Shown here one piece after another: positions 35,763 to 44,686 of a stretch of DNA of 64,000 bases; positions within the stretch are counted from its first letter, which is position 1, and the number at the start of each line of letters is the position of its first letter. The stretch covers positions 98,495 through 162,494 of the forward strand of contig NZ_JHWJ01000013.1 of assembly GCF_000687555.1 (NCBI RefSeq). Reading direction: 5' to 3'. A program made the position numbers and the translations under genes. The stretch comes from [Clostridium] aerotolerans DSM 5434 (GTDB lineage Bacteria; Bacillota; Clostridia; Lachnospirales; Lachnospiraceae). Below the pieces are notes generated by a model. That model was given only the letters and a program-made list of their open reading frames with translations, was not told the origin of the DNA and did not search any database.

Positions 35763-37583
35763 TTAGCTGGATCTAAGTTCTTTTCCAAGCCAGTTACGAA
35801 ACTCCGGCAGTATGACGGAAAATGGTGCTGGACCAATATCCAGTAAAAAGGTATGAAACTCTTTTAAATTGAATTTGTCTTTTAAGATTTTCTCAGCGGC
35901 ATTTCTCATTTCCATAATTTCTAAATATCCCACATAGTACTCCATGTAGTTGGTCGGATTCTCTACCAGGCTGTTATAAATGGAATCCACGATATCCGTT
36001 TTCTCCACATTGTAAAAGGTACCAAGGTACTTTGCTGTCTGCTCCTTATCCCAACCTTCATAATTAATGCAGATATCAAGATACGCATATATTCCCAAAG
36101 TAACCGCAGAGTTGTGTGCCAGGAGCTTTCCAAGATCCGGGTCCAGTCCGTTGTCAAGGGTATAAGAGTAATTCTCTACATAGGTGGCCCACCCTTCGGA
36201 GTAGCTTGAGAAGGATAAAATACTTCTTAGGTCGCTGGGGCTTTTGCTTAAGAAGTAAACATTCTGATACAAGTGGCCCGGATATCCTTCATGGGCCAGG
36301 GTGGTATAAAGGTCATCATTTTGAAATCTTGGATTCCCATTAATATAGATAATATTATCTTCGTACCGGTCGATAGGCGGTACCAGATAAAAGGCAGGGC
36401 TTAAGGAAGATTCCAGGGCTTTCGGTACATATTTGACCGTGTACTGGTTCTTCGGCAGCTCAGGAAAGTCCTTGGTGATCTGAGATTTTAAGGACTCTAA
36501 AATATCTTCCGGTTTCGTCACATTAAAGGAATAAGTATCAAGCTGATCAAGGACCTTTGGATTATCCTTCGTAATCTGTCCGAGAGCCTTAATGTCAGTG
36601 GTGATCTGTTTCTCAATGGCCTTTTTTAAGCTGTCTACGGAATCATAAGAGGTTCCGGTATTTGAATTGACCAGGTATTCAAAATATTTCTTCCCTTCCG
36701 GATACCAGGAAAGACCCTTGTCATTGGCTCCGGTACCCATAAGGGCAGTAATGCCATTAATCAGGTTTTTATAGGCCGGAACAAAATGATCCTCAAGGAC
36801 CTTTAAATTCTTTTCTTTGTAAGCAGCTTTTTCTTCTGCTGTCAGATCATTTAAAGCATCGATCCTGGTGTTAAAGGTCTCTGAGAGAAAGCTGTGGTCC
36901 GGCTGAATCAAATAAGCTTCACATGATTTTAAAACATGATCCGCAGCAGAATCGGACATAAAGAGACCGGCCTCTGATTTTTTCTTTTCAAACTCCAGAA
37001 TCTGTGAATAATAATCATCAATGGTAGAAAGCAGAGACAGATAATGGTCCACATCGTCCTTACTGTAGAAGGCGTATTCTGCAAACAGGACAGGAAGCTG
37101 TGCCTGAATGCCAATGGTTGTAGTAAGCGGCTGAGTATAAAGCTCCAGGCCATCCGAAGTCATCTCTGTATCTATGTAGGAATAAAGAATCTGATAAGTC
37201 AGGCGCTGATCCTTTGTCAGTTTTCTGGGATTGAACTGATTCAGTTTTTTCTTGAGCTCAGCCAGATCCTTTGAGTTTTGCTTCATCTTATCCAGGGAAA
37301 AGTCCCCCAGCGTCAGAGGAACCGTTTTAAGCCCCCGGGAAGCTGGATCCGCCATGGTAAAATGAAAGCTGATCCCGGAGTTGCTTATTTCATTTCGGAA
37401 TAAATCGTCCGTAAACAGATCAAAATTTTTCTGCATGGATACATCAGCAGCATTGTAATGCTCATATCCCGTACCAGAGGGATTAGCGGCTGACTTTGGC
37501 GGCGGCGTGCACGAACAAAGCAGGGAGACCACCAGGAACATGGAAATCAGCCATCGGCCTCTTTTAAAAAATTTGTTTGTCAT
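35763..37583 (-). CDS. DUF885 family lipoprotein, predicted metallopeptidase
   Basis: This 606-residue protein has a signal peptide with lipobox LLCSC (Cys at ~24), so it is anchored outside the cell membrane. The metal motif LAHEGYPGHLYQ, followed by SYSEGWATYVE, is typical of DUF885 proteins, which are thought to act as zinc carboxypeptidases. The length fits. The promoter is not clear; it is a single-gene unit. The substrate is unknown, probably small peptides. Confidence 0.88.
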   Translation of the reverse strand: MTNKFFKRGRWLISMFLVVSLLCSCTPPPKSAANPSGTGYEHYNAADVSMQKNFDLFTDDLFRNEISNSGISFHFTMADPASRGLKTVPLTLGDFSLDKMKQNSKDLAELKKKLNQFNPRKLTKDQRLTYQILYSYIDTEMTSDGLELYTQPLTTTIGIQAQLPVLFAEYAFYSKDDVDHYLSLLSTIDDYYSQILEFEKKKSEAGLFMSDSAADHVLKSCEAYLIQPDHSFLSETFNTRIDALNDLTAEEKAAYKEKNLKVLEDHFVPAYKNLINGITALMGTGANDKGLSWYPEGKKYFEYLVNSNTGTSYDSVDSLKKAIEKQITTDIKALGQITKDNPKVLDQLDTYSFNVTKPEDILESLKSQITKDFPELPKNQYTVKYVPKALESSLSPAFYLVPPIDRYEDNIIYINGNPRFQNDDLYTTLAHEGYPGHLYQNVYFLSKSPSDLRSILSFSSYSEGWATYVENYSYTLDNGLDPDLGKLLAHNSAVTLGIYAYLDICINYEGWDKEQTAKYLGTFYNVEKTDIVDSIYNSLVENPTNYMEYYVGYLEIMEMRNAAEKILKDKFNLKEFHTFLLDIGPAPFSVILPEFRNWLGKELRSS

Positions 37584-37671
37584 ATATGATTCCTCCGTAA
37601 TTCACTATTAATATTTATATGTGGGAAATGAAAAAGTCATGACTAAACAGGGAATTAAGAAGGTTCCCCGC

Positions 37672-37700
37672 TTGACAAACCTCTTCGAAGCCATTACACT
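37672..37700 (+). promoter_or_regulatory. Promoter of the metG T-box leader
   Basis: TTGACA (37672-37677) and TACACT (37695-37700) are 17 bases apart, placing transcription start near 37707 just before the T-box elements. Confidence 0.65.
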
Positions 37701-37706
37701 AGGATT

Positions 37707-38042
37707 ACTAACAATTGATCTATATGAGAATGCTGAGAAAAGAAGAGTAAGAGATAAGGTTCATGTGCAGAGACTTCCGTACGCTGAAAAGGAAGCTTGG
37801 ACTTATTTCCCAATATGGCCTTGGAGCAGCGGAACCGAACTGGCATATTACATGCTTTTAGATTCCGACGGTTACACCCGTTATCGTGTCAGACTGTATA
37901 AGCAGCTTAGGAACTAAAAAATTCTGAGGGCGGATGCAGCCGGTAAGGTCCATGCTGTAAGGCATGGATAAATTAAAGTGGTATCACGGGATAATCGCCC
38001 GTCTTTAAATTTCCGAGAGGATATTTTTAGACGGGTTTTTCT
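37707..38042 (+). promoter_or_regulatory. T-box riboswitch (tRNA-Met sensing) upstream of metG
   Basis: In order: AGTA (37746-37749) of the specifier-loop S-turn, AGAGA (37769-37773), and a distal stem CTTCC/GGAAG (37774-37778, 37791-37795). The candidate specifier ATG followed by G is at 37815-37818. Next come a stem-III-like hairpin CCATGC/GCATGG (about 37950-37966) and the T-box AGTGGTATCACG (37977-37988), then a terminator stem CCCGTCT/AGACGGG (37998-38035) with a T run. TGGT in the T-box pairs with an ACCA tRNA end, as expected for tRNA-Met. Uncharged tRNA would favour readthrough into metG. An open frame of 98 codons lies inside it but is unlikely to be a gene. Confidence 0.85.
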
Positions 38043-38099
38043 TTGGAGAAAGCAGCCTAATTTCCGTAGCAACTCATGATAGAACCAGGAGGGAAGAAC

Positions 38100-40073
38100 A
38101 TGTGTAAAGAATCAAACAAAAAACCTTATTATATTACAACTGCCATTGCCTATGCATCCGGTAAGCCTCATATTGGAAATACCTATGAAGCCGTACTGGC
38201 AGATGCCATTGCCCGCTATAAAAGAGCCGAGGGCTACGATGTATTTTTCCAGACAGGAACCGACGAGCATGGACAAAAGATCGAAGAAAAGGCAAAAGCA
38301 GCCGGAGTGACTCCAAAGGAATTCGTGGATCAGGCAGCCGATGGAATCAGAAGCATCTGGGATTTAATGAATACTTCCTATGATAAATTCATCCGTACCA
38401 CCGATGAATACCATGAAAAGCAGGTTCAGAAGATCTTTAAAAAGCTTTATGATCAGGGCGATATTTATAAAGGACATTATGAAGGCCTTTACTGTACTCC
38501 CTGTGAATCCTTCTTTACCGAGTCTCAGCTGGTGGATGGAAAATGCCCGGACTGCGGCGGCGAAGTAAAGCCTGCCAAGGAAGAGGCATACTTTTTCCGT
38601 ATGAGCAAATATGCAGACCGTCTCATCGCTCATATTAATGAAAACCCGGAATTTATCCAGCCGGTTTCAAGAAAAAATGAGATGATGAACAACTTCCTGC
38701 TTCCAGGACTTCAGGACCTTTGCGTATCCAGAACTACATTTACCTGGGGAATTCCAGTCAGCTTTGATCCAAAGCATGTAACGTATGTATGGCTGGATGC
38801 TTTGACAAACTATATTACAGGAATTGGCTATGACTGTGATGGAAACAGCACCGAGCAGTATCAGAAGCTTTGGCCGGCAGACTTACACCTTATTGGTAAG
38901 GACATCATCCGCTTCCACACCATTTACTGGCCTATTTTCCTTATGGCACTCAATGTTCCTCTTCCAAAGCAGGTATTCGGCCATCCATGGCTGTTACAGG
39001 GCGACGGAAAGATGAGCAAGTCAAAGGGAAATGTTCTTTACCCCGATACCTTAGTGGATTTCTTTGGTGTGGATGCCGTCCGCTACTTTGTGCTTCATGA
39101 GATGCCCTTTGAAAATGATGGCGTGATCTCCTGGGAGCTTATGGTAGAGCGCATGAATTCCGACCTTGCCAATATTCTTGGAAACCTTGTAAACCGTACC
39201 ATTTCCATGTCCAATAAATACTTTGGCGGCGTGGTAACAAACGGAAATGATACCGATGCCTTTGATGAAGACTTAAAGGCAGTGGTACTTGATGAGGTGA
39301 AAAAGGTTCAGGAGAAGATGGAGAAGCTTCGTGTGGCGGATGCCATCACTCATATCTTTAACATTTTCAGAAGAAGCAACAAATATATTGACGAGACCGC
39401 ACCCTGGACACTTGCAAAGGATGAGGAAAAGAAAGCCCGTCTGGAAACTGTGTTATACCATTTAACAGAAGCAATTACCATTGGTGCTTCTCTTCTTGAT
39501 TCCTTTATGCCGGAAACCTCAAAGAAGATTTTAACCCAGCTCAACACAGAAAAGAGAGAGCTGTCCCAGATGAACGAGTTCGGACTTTATCCGTCAGGAG
39601 GAAAGGTAACAGAACAGCCTGAGATCCTTTTTGCCCGTATGGACATCAAGGAAGTAATGGATAAGGTAGATGCCCTGTTCGCTCCAGTAGAAGAGGCCAA
39701 AGAGTCAGCCGAAGAGTCCGGAGATGTGATAGACATTGAGCCTAAGGCAGAAATTGAATACGATGATTTTGCAAAGCTTCAGTTCCAGGTAGGAGAGATC
39801 ATTGCCTGTGAAGCAGTGCCGAAATCCAAAAAGCTTCTCTGCTCCCAGGTACGTATCGGAAGCCAGGTAAAGCAGATCGTAAGCGGCATTAAAGCCCACT
39901 ATTCTCCAGAAGAAATGGTTGGCAAAAAGGTAATGGTTGTGGTAAACTTAAAGCCGGCCAAATTGGCTGGTGTTGTATCCGAAGGCATGCTTTTATGTGC
40001 CGAAGATGCAGAAGGCAATCTATCCCTTATGGTTCCGGAGAAGACCATGCCGGCAGGAGCAGAAATCTGCTGA
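38100..40073 (+). CDS. metG: Methionine--tRNA ligase
   Basis: This 657-residue class I synthetase has KPHIGNTYEA (HIGH box), zinc-site cysteines CTPCESFFTESQLVDGKCPDC, and GKMSKSKGNVLYP (KMSKS). The last ~110 residues form an EMAP/Trbp111-type tRNA-binding domain (FAKLQFQVGEIIACEAVPKS). The ATG at 38100 follows AGGAGGG; an ATG at 38076 is less likely. Expression is expected to be governed by the T-box leader before it. Confidence 0.97.
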   Translation: MCKESNKKPYYITTAIAYASGKPHIGNTYEAVLADAIARYKRAEGYDVFFQTGTDEHGQKIEEKAKAAGVTPKEFVDQAADGIRSIWDLMNTSYDKFIRTTDEYHEKQVQKIFKKLYDQGDIYKGHYEGLYCTPCESFFTESQLVDGKCPDCGGEVKPAKEEAYFFRMSKYADRLIAHINENPEFIQPVSRKNEMMNNFLLPGLQDLCVSRTTFTWGIPVSFDPKHVTYVWLDALTNYITGIGYDCDGNSTEQYQKLWPADLHLIGKDIIRFHTIYWPIFLMALNVPLPKQVFGHPWLLQGDGKMSKSKGNVLYPDTLVDFFGVDAVRYFVLHEMPFENDGVISWELMVERMNSDLANILGNLVNRTISMSNKYFGGVVTNGNDTDAFDEDLKAVVLDEVKKVQEKMEKLRVADAITHIFNIFRRSNKYIDETAPWTLAKDEEKKARLETVLYHLTEAITIGASLLDSFMPETSKKILTQLNTEKRELSQMNEFGLYPSGGKVTEQPEILFARMDIKEVMDKVDALFAPVEEAKESAEESGDVIDIEPKAEIEYDDFAKLQFQVGEIIACEAVPKSKKLLCSQVRIGSQVKQIVSGIKAHYSPEEMVGKKVMVVVNLKPAKLAGVVSEGMLLCAEDAEGNLSLMVPEKTMPAGAEIC

Positions 40074-40112
40074 TATAAGGGAACATCAGACGATAGAAAA
40101 TAGTAAACAAGG

Positions 40113-40139
40113 CAGGCCGGGTTTCTAAAATCCGGTCTG
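40113..40139 (+). terminator. Possible weak terminator after metG
   Basis: CAGGCCGG / CCGGTCTG forms a stem, but the tail TTGTATT is poor. Readthrough to the next genes is likely. Confidence 0.45.
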
Positions 40140-40161
40140 TTGTATTAAAAAGGAGAATTCC

Positions 40162-40920
40162 ATGCAGGAGACAACAAGCCCCACAAGAGAAGGATTCACC
40201 GGATATACCCTTAAGCTTATTGCTGTGGTCACCATGTTCATTGACCACATCGGTGCAGTATTAATTGAAAATGGAATATTTAAGAACCCCAATATGGACT
40301 TAACTCAGACCTTTATGGGAATTACCCAGGTAAAGCTATGGGGATATCTTGACTTTGCCCTTCGTGTCATAGGAAGAATTTCATTTCCCATCTTTTGTTT
40401 TCTTCTGGTACAAGGCTTTATTCATACCAGAAATGTAAAACGCTATAGCTTCCGGCTCCTAATATTTGCTCTGGTTTCTGAAGTACCCTTTGACCTGGCA
40501 ATTTCAGGAGAATGGTTCCACCCGGAATATCAGAATGTGTTATTTACTCTGCTCATCGGACTTTGGGTCCTGACCGCGTACCAGAAGGCATTCGGAGATC
40601 CATTAAAGCAGACCCTGGCCATAGTCGTTGGCTGCGGCGCGTCTGTATTAATAAAATGTGACTATAATATTATTGGTATTGTTTTAATACTGATCTTTTA
40701 CGTATATCGGGATAAGCCCAAATTACAAAGTCTTTTATCTGGTTTTGTGGCGGCACTGCAAAGCCTTTACTGCTTAGGCGCCGGGGCGTTGGCCCTGTTC
40801 CCGATCCGTAATTACAACGGAGAAAGAGGGAAAAGGAGTTTGGATAAGTTTTTCTACTGGTTCTATCCAGTCCACCTTCTTTTACTCTATCTTATTTACC
40901 TTTTAATAGTTAAATTATAA
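40162..40920 (+). CDS. TraX family membrane protein
   Basis: This 252-residue protein has about seven hydrophobic helices, beginning GYTLKLIAVVTMFIDHIGAV. It contains RVIGRISFPIFCFLLVQGF and LLIFALVSEVPFDLA, and the C-terminal FFYWFYPVHLLLLYLIY. These are TraX/acyltransferase-3-like features; TraX acetylates pilin in F plasmids, but chromosomal Bacillota copies have unknown acyl targets. It is followed 13 bases later by tatD. It is not part of a conjugative element here. Confidence 0.87.
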   Translation: MQETTSPTREGFTGYTLKLIAVVTMFIDHIGAVLIENGIFKNPNMDLTQTFMGITQVKLWGYLDFALRVIGRISFPIFCFLLVQGFIHTRNVKRYSFRLLIFALVSEVPFDLAISGEWFHPEYQNVLFTLLIGLWVLTAYQKAFGDPLKQTLAIVVGCGASVLIKCDYNIIGIVLILIFYVYRDKPKLQSLLSGFVAALQSLYCLGAGALALFPIRNYNGERGKRSLDKFFYWFYPVHLLLLYLIYLLIVKL

Positions 40921-40933
40921 ATAAGGAGATACC

Positions 40934-41701
40934 ATGATTTTTGATACACACGCCCATTACGACGATGAGGCATTTGAGGAGGATCGGGAAGAGCTGTTAA
41001 ACAGCCTTGCCCTCCACGGCATAGAAGCGGTGACCAATGTGGGAGCCAGCATAAAAACTTCACAGAATACCATGAATATGGTAGACAAGTATCCCAATGT
41101 TTACGGTGCCATCGGCGTGCACCCAAACGAGACCGGAGAACTTGACGAAGAGGGAATGACATGGTTAAAGGAACAATCCTCCCACCCAAAGATTGTAGCC
41201 ATCGGAGAAATCGGTCTTGACTATTACTGGGACGAACCAGACCGTGATACACAGAAAAAATGGTTCATCCGCCAGCTTGACCTGGCAAGAGAAGTGAACC
41301 TTCCCATCATCATTCACAGCAGAGATGCTGCCAAAGATACTCTGGACATCATGAAGGCAGAAAAATCCCAGGAGCTGGGAGGCGTCATCCACTGCTTTTC
41401 CTATGGAAAAGAGATGGCGAGAGAATACCTTAACATGGGATTTTATCTGGGAATCGGAGGCGTTCTTACCTTTAAGAATGCAAAGAAGCTGAAAGAAGTG
41501 GTAGAGTATATGCCGATGGAACAGCTGGTTCTGGAAACAGACTGCCCGTACCTGGCACCTGTTCCAAACAGAGGAAAGCGAAACTCTTCCTTAAATCTTA
41601 CCTACGTGGTAAAGGAAATCAGCGAGATCAAAGGCATATCCGAAGAAGAAGTCATAAAGATTACCAATCAAAATGCAAAAACCATGTACCGAATCAGATA
41701 A
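40934..41701 (+). CDS. TatD family metal-dependent hydrolase/DNase
   Basis: This 255-residue TIM-barrel protein has FDTHAHYDD (first metal site), GEIGLDYYWD, HSRDA, HCFSYG and ETDCPYLAPVPNRGKRN, all in the order of TatD. Members act as 3'-5' exonucleases in repair and D-Tyr-tRNA quality control. The gene sits between metG/traX and rsmA, the usual metG-tatD-rsmA order of Firmicutes. Confidence 0.94.
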   Translation: MIFDTHAHYDDEAFEEDREELLNSLALHGIEAVTNVGASIKTSQNTMNMVDKYPNVYGAIGVHPNETGELDEEGMTWLKEQSSHPKIVAIGEIGLDYYWDEPDRDTQKKWFIRQLDLAREVNLPIIIHSRDAAKDTLDIMKAEKSQELGGVIHCFSYGKEMAREYLNMGFYLGIGGVLTFKNAKKLKEVVEYMPMEQLVLETDCPYLAPVPNRGKRNSSLNLTYVVKEISEIKGISEEEVIKITNQNAKTMYRIR

Positions 41702-41725
41702 CAGAAAAGAAAGCGGAGGACAAGA

Positions 41726-42598
41726 ATGGCAACACTGGGAAATCCCCAAAAAACGATCGAGATCATTCAAAAATATGAATTCATGTTCCAGAAAAAGTTT
41801 GGACAGAATTTTTTAATTGACACCCATGTACTGGATAAGATCATACTTGCGGCGGGAGTAACAAAGGAAGACTGCGTGTTAGAAATCGGTCCTGGGATCG
41901 GAACCATGACACAGTATCTGGCAGAGAATGCGGGCCATGTGGTAGCCGTAGAAATCGATTCCAATTTAATTCCCATTCTCAAAGAGACTCTTGCAGATTA
42001 TGATAATGTGACAGTCATACACGATGACATCCTTAAGGTTGACATAAATAAAATTGCTCAGGACTTTAACGGAGGACGCCCCATTAAGGTAGTGGCAAAT
42101 CTTCCTTACTATATTACCACCCCCATTATTATGGGACTTTTTGAAGGTGGCGTCCCCATTGACAATATAACCGTAATGGTTCAAAAGGAAGTAGCAGACC
42201 GGATGCAGGTAGGCCCAGGCTCTAAGGATTACGGCGCCCTATCCCTTGCAGTCCAGTATTATGCAGAGCCATATATCGTTGCCAATGTTCCGCCAAACTG
42301 CTTTATGCCCCGGCCGGGAGTGGGTTCTGCGGTGATTCGTCTTACAAGACATAAAACTTCTCCTGTAGAGGTAATGGAACCGGACCTCATGTTCCGTCTC
42401 ATCCGCGCTTCCTTTAACCAGAGAAGAAAGACCCTTCAAAATGGGTTAAATAATTCCCCTGAAGTCTCCTTTACCAAGGAACAGATCATAGAGGCCATAG
42501 AACAAATGGGACTTTCCCCATCCGTTCGTGGAGAAACCTTAACATTAAAAGAATTTGCAGGTTTAAGTAACTGCTTTACTCAAATGAAACAGATATAA
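41726..42598 (+). CDS. rsmA: 16S rRNA dimethyladenosine transferase
   Basis: It dimethylates two adjacent adenosines near the 3' end of 16S rRNA. The 290-residue protein has FGQNFLIDTHVLDKI, the SAM motif LEIGPGIGTMTQYL, the catalytic NLPYYITTPII and the C-terminal FNQRRKTLQNGL. It follows tatD by 24 bases and ends in a terminator. All key motifs are intact. Confidence 0.97.
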   Translation: MATLGNPQKTIEIIQKYEFMFQKKFGQNFLIDTHVLDKIILAAGVTKEDCVLEIGPGIGTMTQYLAENAGHVVAVEIDSNLIPILKETLADYDNVTVIHDDILKVDINKIAQDFNGGRPIKVVANLPYYITTPIIMGLFEGGVPIDNITVMVQKEVADRMQVGPGSKDYGALSLAVQYYAEPYIVANVPPNCFMPRPGVGSAVIRLTRHKTSPVEVMEPDLMFRLIRASFNQRRKTLQNGLNNSPEVSFTKEQIIEAIEQMGLSPSVRGETLTLKEFAGLSNCFTQMKQI

Positions 42599-42621
42599 AA
42601 AGGCGTAAAAAGCCTGACCTT

Positions 42622-42648
42622 CGGCACCGTTCCTATGGTGCCGTTTTT
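42622..42648 (+). terminator. Terminator after rsmA
   Basis: CGGCACC / GGTGCCG stem with an eight-base loop and five T. Confidence 0.88.
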
Positions 42649-42751
42649 CATGGAACAGGAAATGAAAAAAACCTATGTATGATGGAGTGAAAATGAAGTA
42701 TGATAATAGAAACGCAATGAAGTGAATAAGCTATAGAATGGAGTGATGCAT

Positions 42752-44482
42752 ATGAAACAAAAAAAGAAAATCGGGAAAATGCTTGTCTTAGGTGCAGCCG
42801 CAGCCGCCACCGGCATAGCCGCCAAAAAGACATACGATTATTACAAAAGCAAAAATGGCCAGAATAAAAAGCCATTAAAAGAACAGAAAGAAGCCCCCCA
42901 GGCGGAAAATAAAAAAGCCTATTTTATAGGAGGTGGCCTGGGGAGCCTTGCTGGTGCTGCCTATCTCATCAGGGACTGCAGCATGCCGGGAAACCAGATT
43001 ACCATCTTTGAAGGCATGCACATATTGGGTGGAAGCAATGACGGAATCGGAACGCCGGAAAAGGGCTTTGTCTGCCGGGGCGGCCGTATGCTCAATGAAG
43101 AAACCTATGAAAACTTCTGGGAGCTGTTTCGTACGATTCCCTCCCTTGAAAACCCCGGTCGCAGCGTGACAGATGATATCTTAAATTTCGACCACGCTCA
43201 TCCCACCAGTGCAAAAGCCAGACTCATTGATAAAGAAGGTAACATCCTGGATGTGAAATCCATGGGCTTTACCCAAAAAGAACGATTGGCATTGTTTCGC
43301 CTCATGAACACGCCAGAAGAAAAGCTTGATGACATGACCATAGAAGAATGGTTTGCCGATATGCCTCATTTCTTCACTACGAATTTCTGGTATATGTGGC
43401 AGACTACCTTTGCATTCCAGAAATGGAGCAGCCTTTTTGAGTTCCGCCGCTATATGAGACGTATGATCCTGGAATTTTCAAGAATTGATACCTTAGAAGG
43501 CGTAACAAGGACTCCATACAACCAATATGACAGCGTAATCCGCCCCTTAGAATTATATTTAAGAAAGCAGGGCGTGGCATTTGCAGAAAATTGTGTTGTT
43601 AAGGATATTGAGTTCGCAGAAGGAGAAGGAATTACGGTAAAAGCCCTTCACCTAAAGGATTATGGCATAGAACGAACCGTCGAGCTATCCGATGAGGATA
43701 TCTGCATTATGACAAATGCCTGCATGACCGACAGTGCCACTCTGGGAGACCTTCACACACCAGCCCCTGACCCCGTGCTTCGCCCGATTTCAGGAGAGCT
43801 TTGGAGCAAGGTAGCGGTTAAGAAGCAGGGACTTGGAAATCCATATCCCTTCTTTGGAGATGTACATGAGACGAACTGGGAAAGCTTTACCGTGACAAGC
43901 AAAGGAAATAAGCTTCTTAAAATGATAGAGCGGTATTCCGGCAATGTTCCGGGAAGCGGAGCTTTAATGACCTTTAAGGATTCCAACTGGCTCTTAAGCA
44001 TTGTAGTGGCAGCTCAGCCCCATTTTACAAATCAGCCCATGGATCAGACTATTTTCTGGGGTTACGGTCTTTATACCAGTGAGGAAGGCAATTTCGTGAA
44101 AAAACCAATGAAGGACTGTACCGGAGAAGAGATGTTGATCGAGCTGCTTCATCACCTTCATATGGAAGATAAAAAAGACGAGCTGCTTCATGACGTAGTT
44201 AATGTAATTCCATGTATGATGCCTTATGTGGATGCTCAGTTCCAGCCAAGAAAGATGGCGGACCGTCCTGAAGTAGTCCCTAAAGGCTCCACAAACTTTG
44301 CCATGGTTAGTCAGTTCGTAGAGATTCCTGATGATATGGTATTTACCGAAGAATACTCGGTTCGAGCCGCCAGAATGGCAGTCTATACCCTTATGGGTGT
44401 AAAGAAAAAAGTATGTCCTGTTACGCCTTATTTCAATGACCCTAAGGTCCTTTTAAAAGCGTTAAAGACATCATATCGTTAA
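42752..44482 (+). CDS. ohyA: Oleate hydratase with N-terminal hydrophobic helix
   Basis: It is an FAD-dependent hydratase of unsaturated fatty acids such as oleate (MCRA family), used in lipid detoxification. The chain is 576 residues from the ATG at 42752, placed by GGAG eight bases before. The Rossmann motif AYFIGGGLGSLAGAAYLI is near residue 57, and GGSNDG and RGGRMLNEETYENFW follow, as in the family. Before it lies a basic and hydrophobic leader, KIGKMLVLGAAAAATGIAA, then a polar spacer; most oleate hydratases start near the Rossmann fold. It may be membrane-attached. Confidence 0.93.
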   Translation: MKQKKKIGKMLVLGAAAAATGIAAKKTYDYYKSKNGQNKKPLKEQKEAPQAENKKAYFIGGGLGSLAGAAYLIRDCSMPGNQITIFEGMHILGGSNDGIGTPEKGFVCRGGRMLNEETYENFWELFRTIPSLENPGRSVTDDILNFDHAHPTSAKARLIDKEGNILDVKSMGFTQKERLALFRLMNTPEEKLDDMTIEEWFADMPHFFTTNFWYMWQTTFAFQKWSSLFEFRRYMRRMILEFSRIDTLEGVTRTPYNQYDSVIRPLELYLRKQGVAFAENCVVKDIEFAEGEGITVKALHLKDYGIERTVELSDEDICIMTNACMTDSATLGDLHTPAPDPVLRPISGELWSKVAVKKQGLGNPYPFFGDVHETNWESFTVTSKGNKLLKMIERYSGNVPGSGALMTFKDSNWLLSIVVAAQPHFTNQPMDQTIFWGYGLYTSEEGNFVKKPMKDCTGEEMLIELLHHLHMEDKKDELLHDVVNVIPCMMPYVDAQFQPRKMADRPEVVPKGSTNFAMVSQFVEIPDDMVFTEEYSVRAARMAVYTLMGVKKKVCPVTPYFNDPKVLLKALKTSYR

Positions 44483-44504
44483 TTATCAGTCAATGTGTCC
44501 TTGT

Positions 44505-44543
44505 GGGCCAGACATTTTTCTTCGGAAGATGGCTGGTCCTTTT
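44505..44543 (+). terminator. Terminator after ohyA
   Basis: GGGCCAG / CTGGTCC outer stem, an inner CTTCGGAAG-type stem, then TTTT. Confidence 0.72.
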
Positions 44544-44599
44544 GCGCGTTATCACGGTAATACTCTACTGCACAAAGGGGAAATGGCATAATTACCTCG

Positions 44600-44628
44600 T
44601 TGCAAAGAGCCATTTTCTATGATATGCT
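44600..44628 (+). promoter_or_regulatory. Promoter of the oligopeptide-binding protein gene
   Basis: TTGCAA (44600-44605) and TATGCT (44623-44628) are 17 bases apart. Confidence 0.6.
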
Positions 44629-44686
44629 AATAACTGCGTTGTCTGCGATTGACGGACGTAAGATAAAGAATTTGGAGGAAAGAAAT

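Noticed and set aside
37621..37917. 98-codon open frame before metG
   Set aside because: It lacks a good ribosome site and its sequence is accounted for by T-box stem I, specifier and stem elements, so it is probably not translated.
40162..40920. TraX as evidence for a conjugative element
   Set aside because: No relaxase, coupling protein, att site or integrase is nearby; it lies in a conserved metG-tatD-rsmA neighbourhood.
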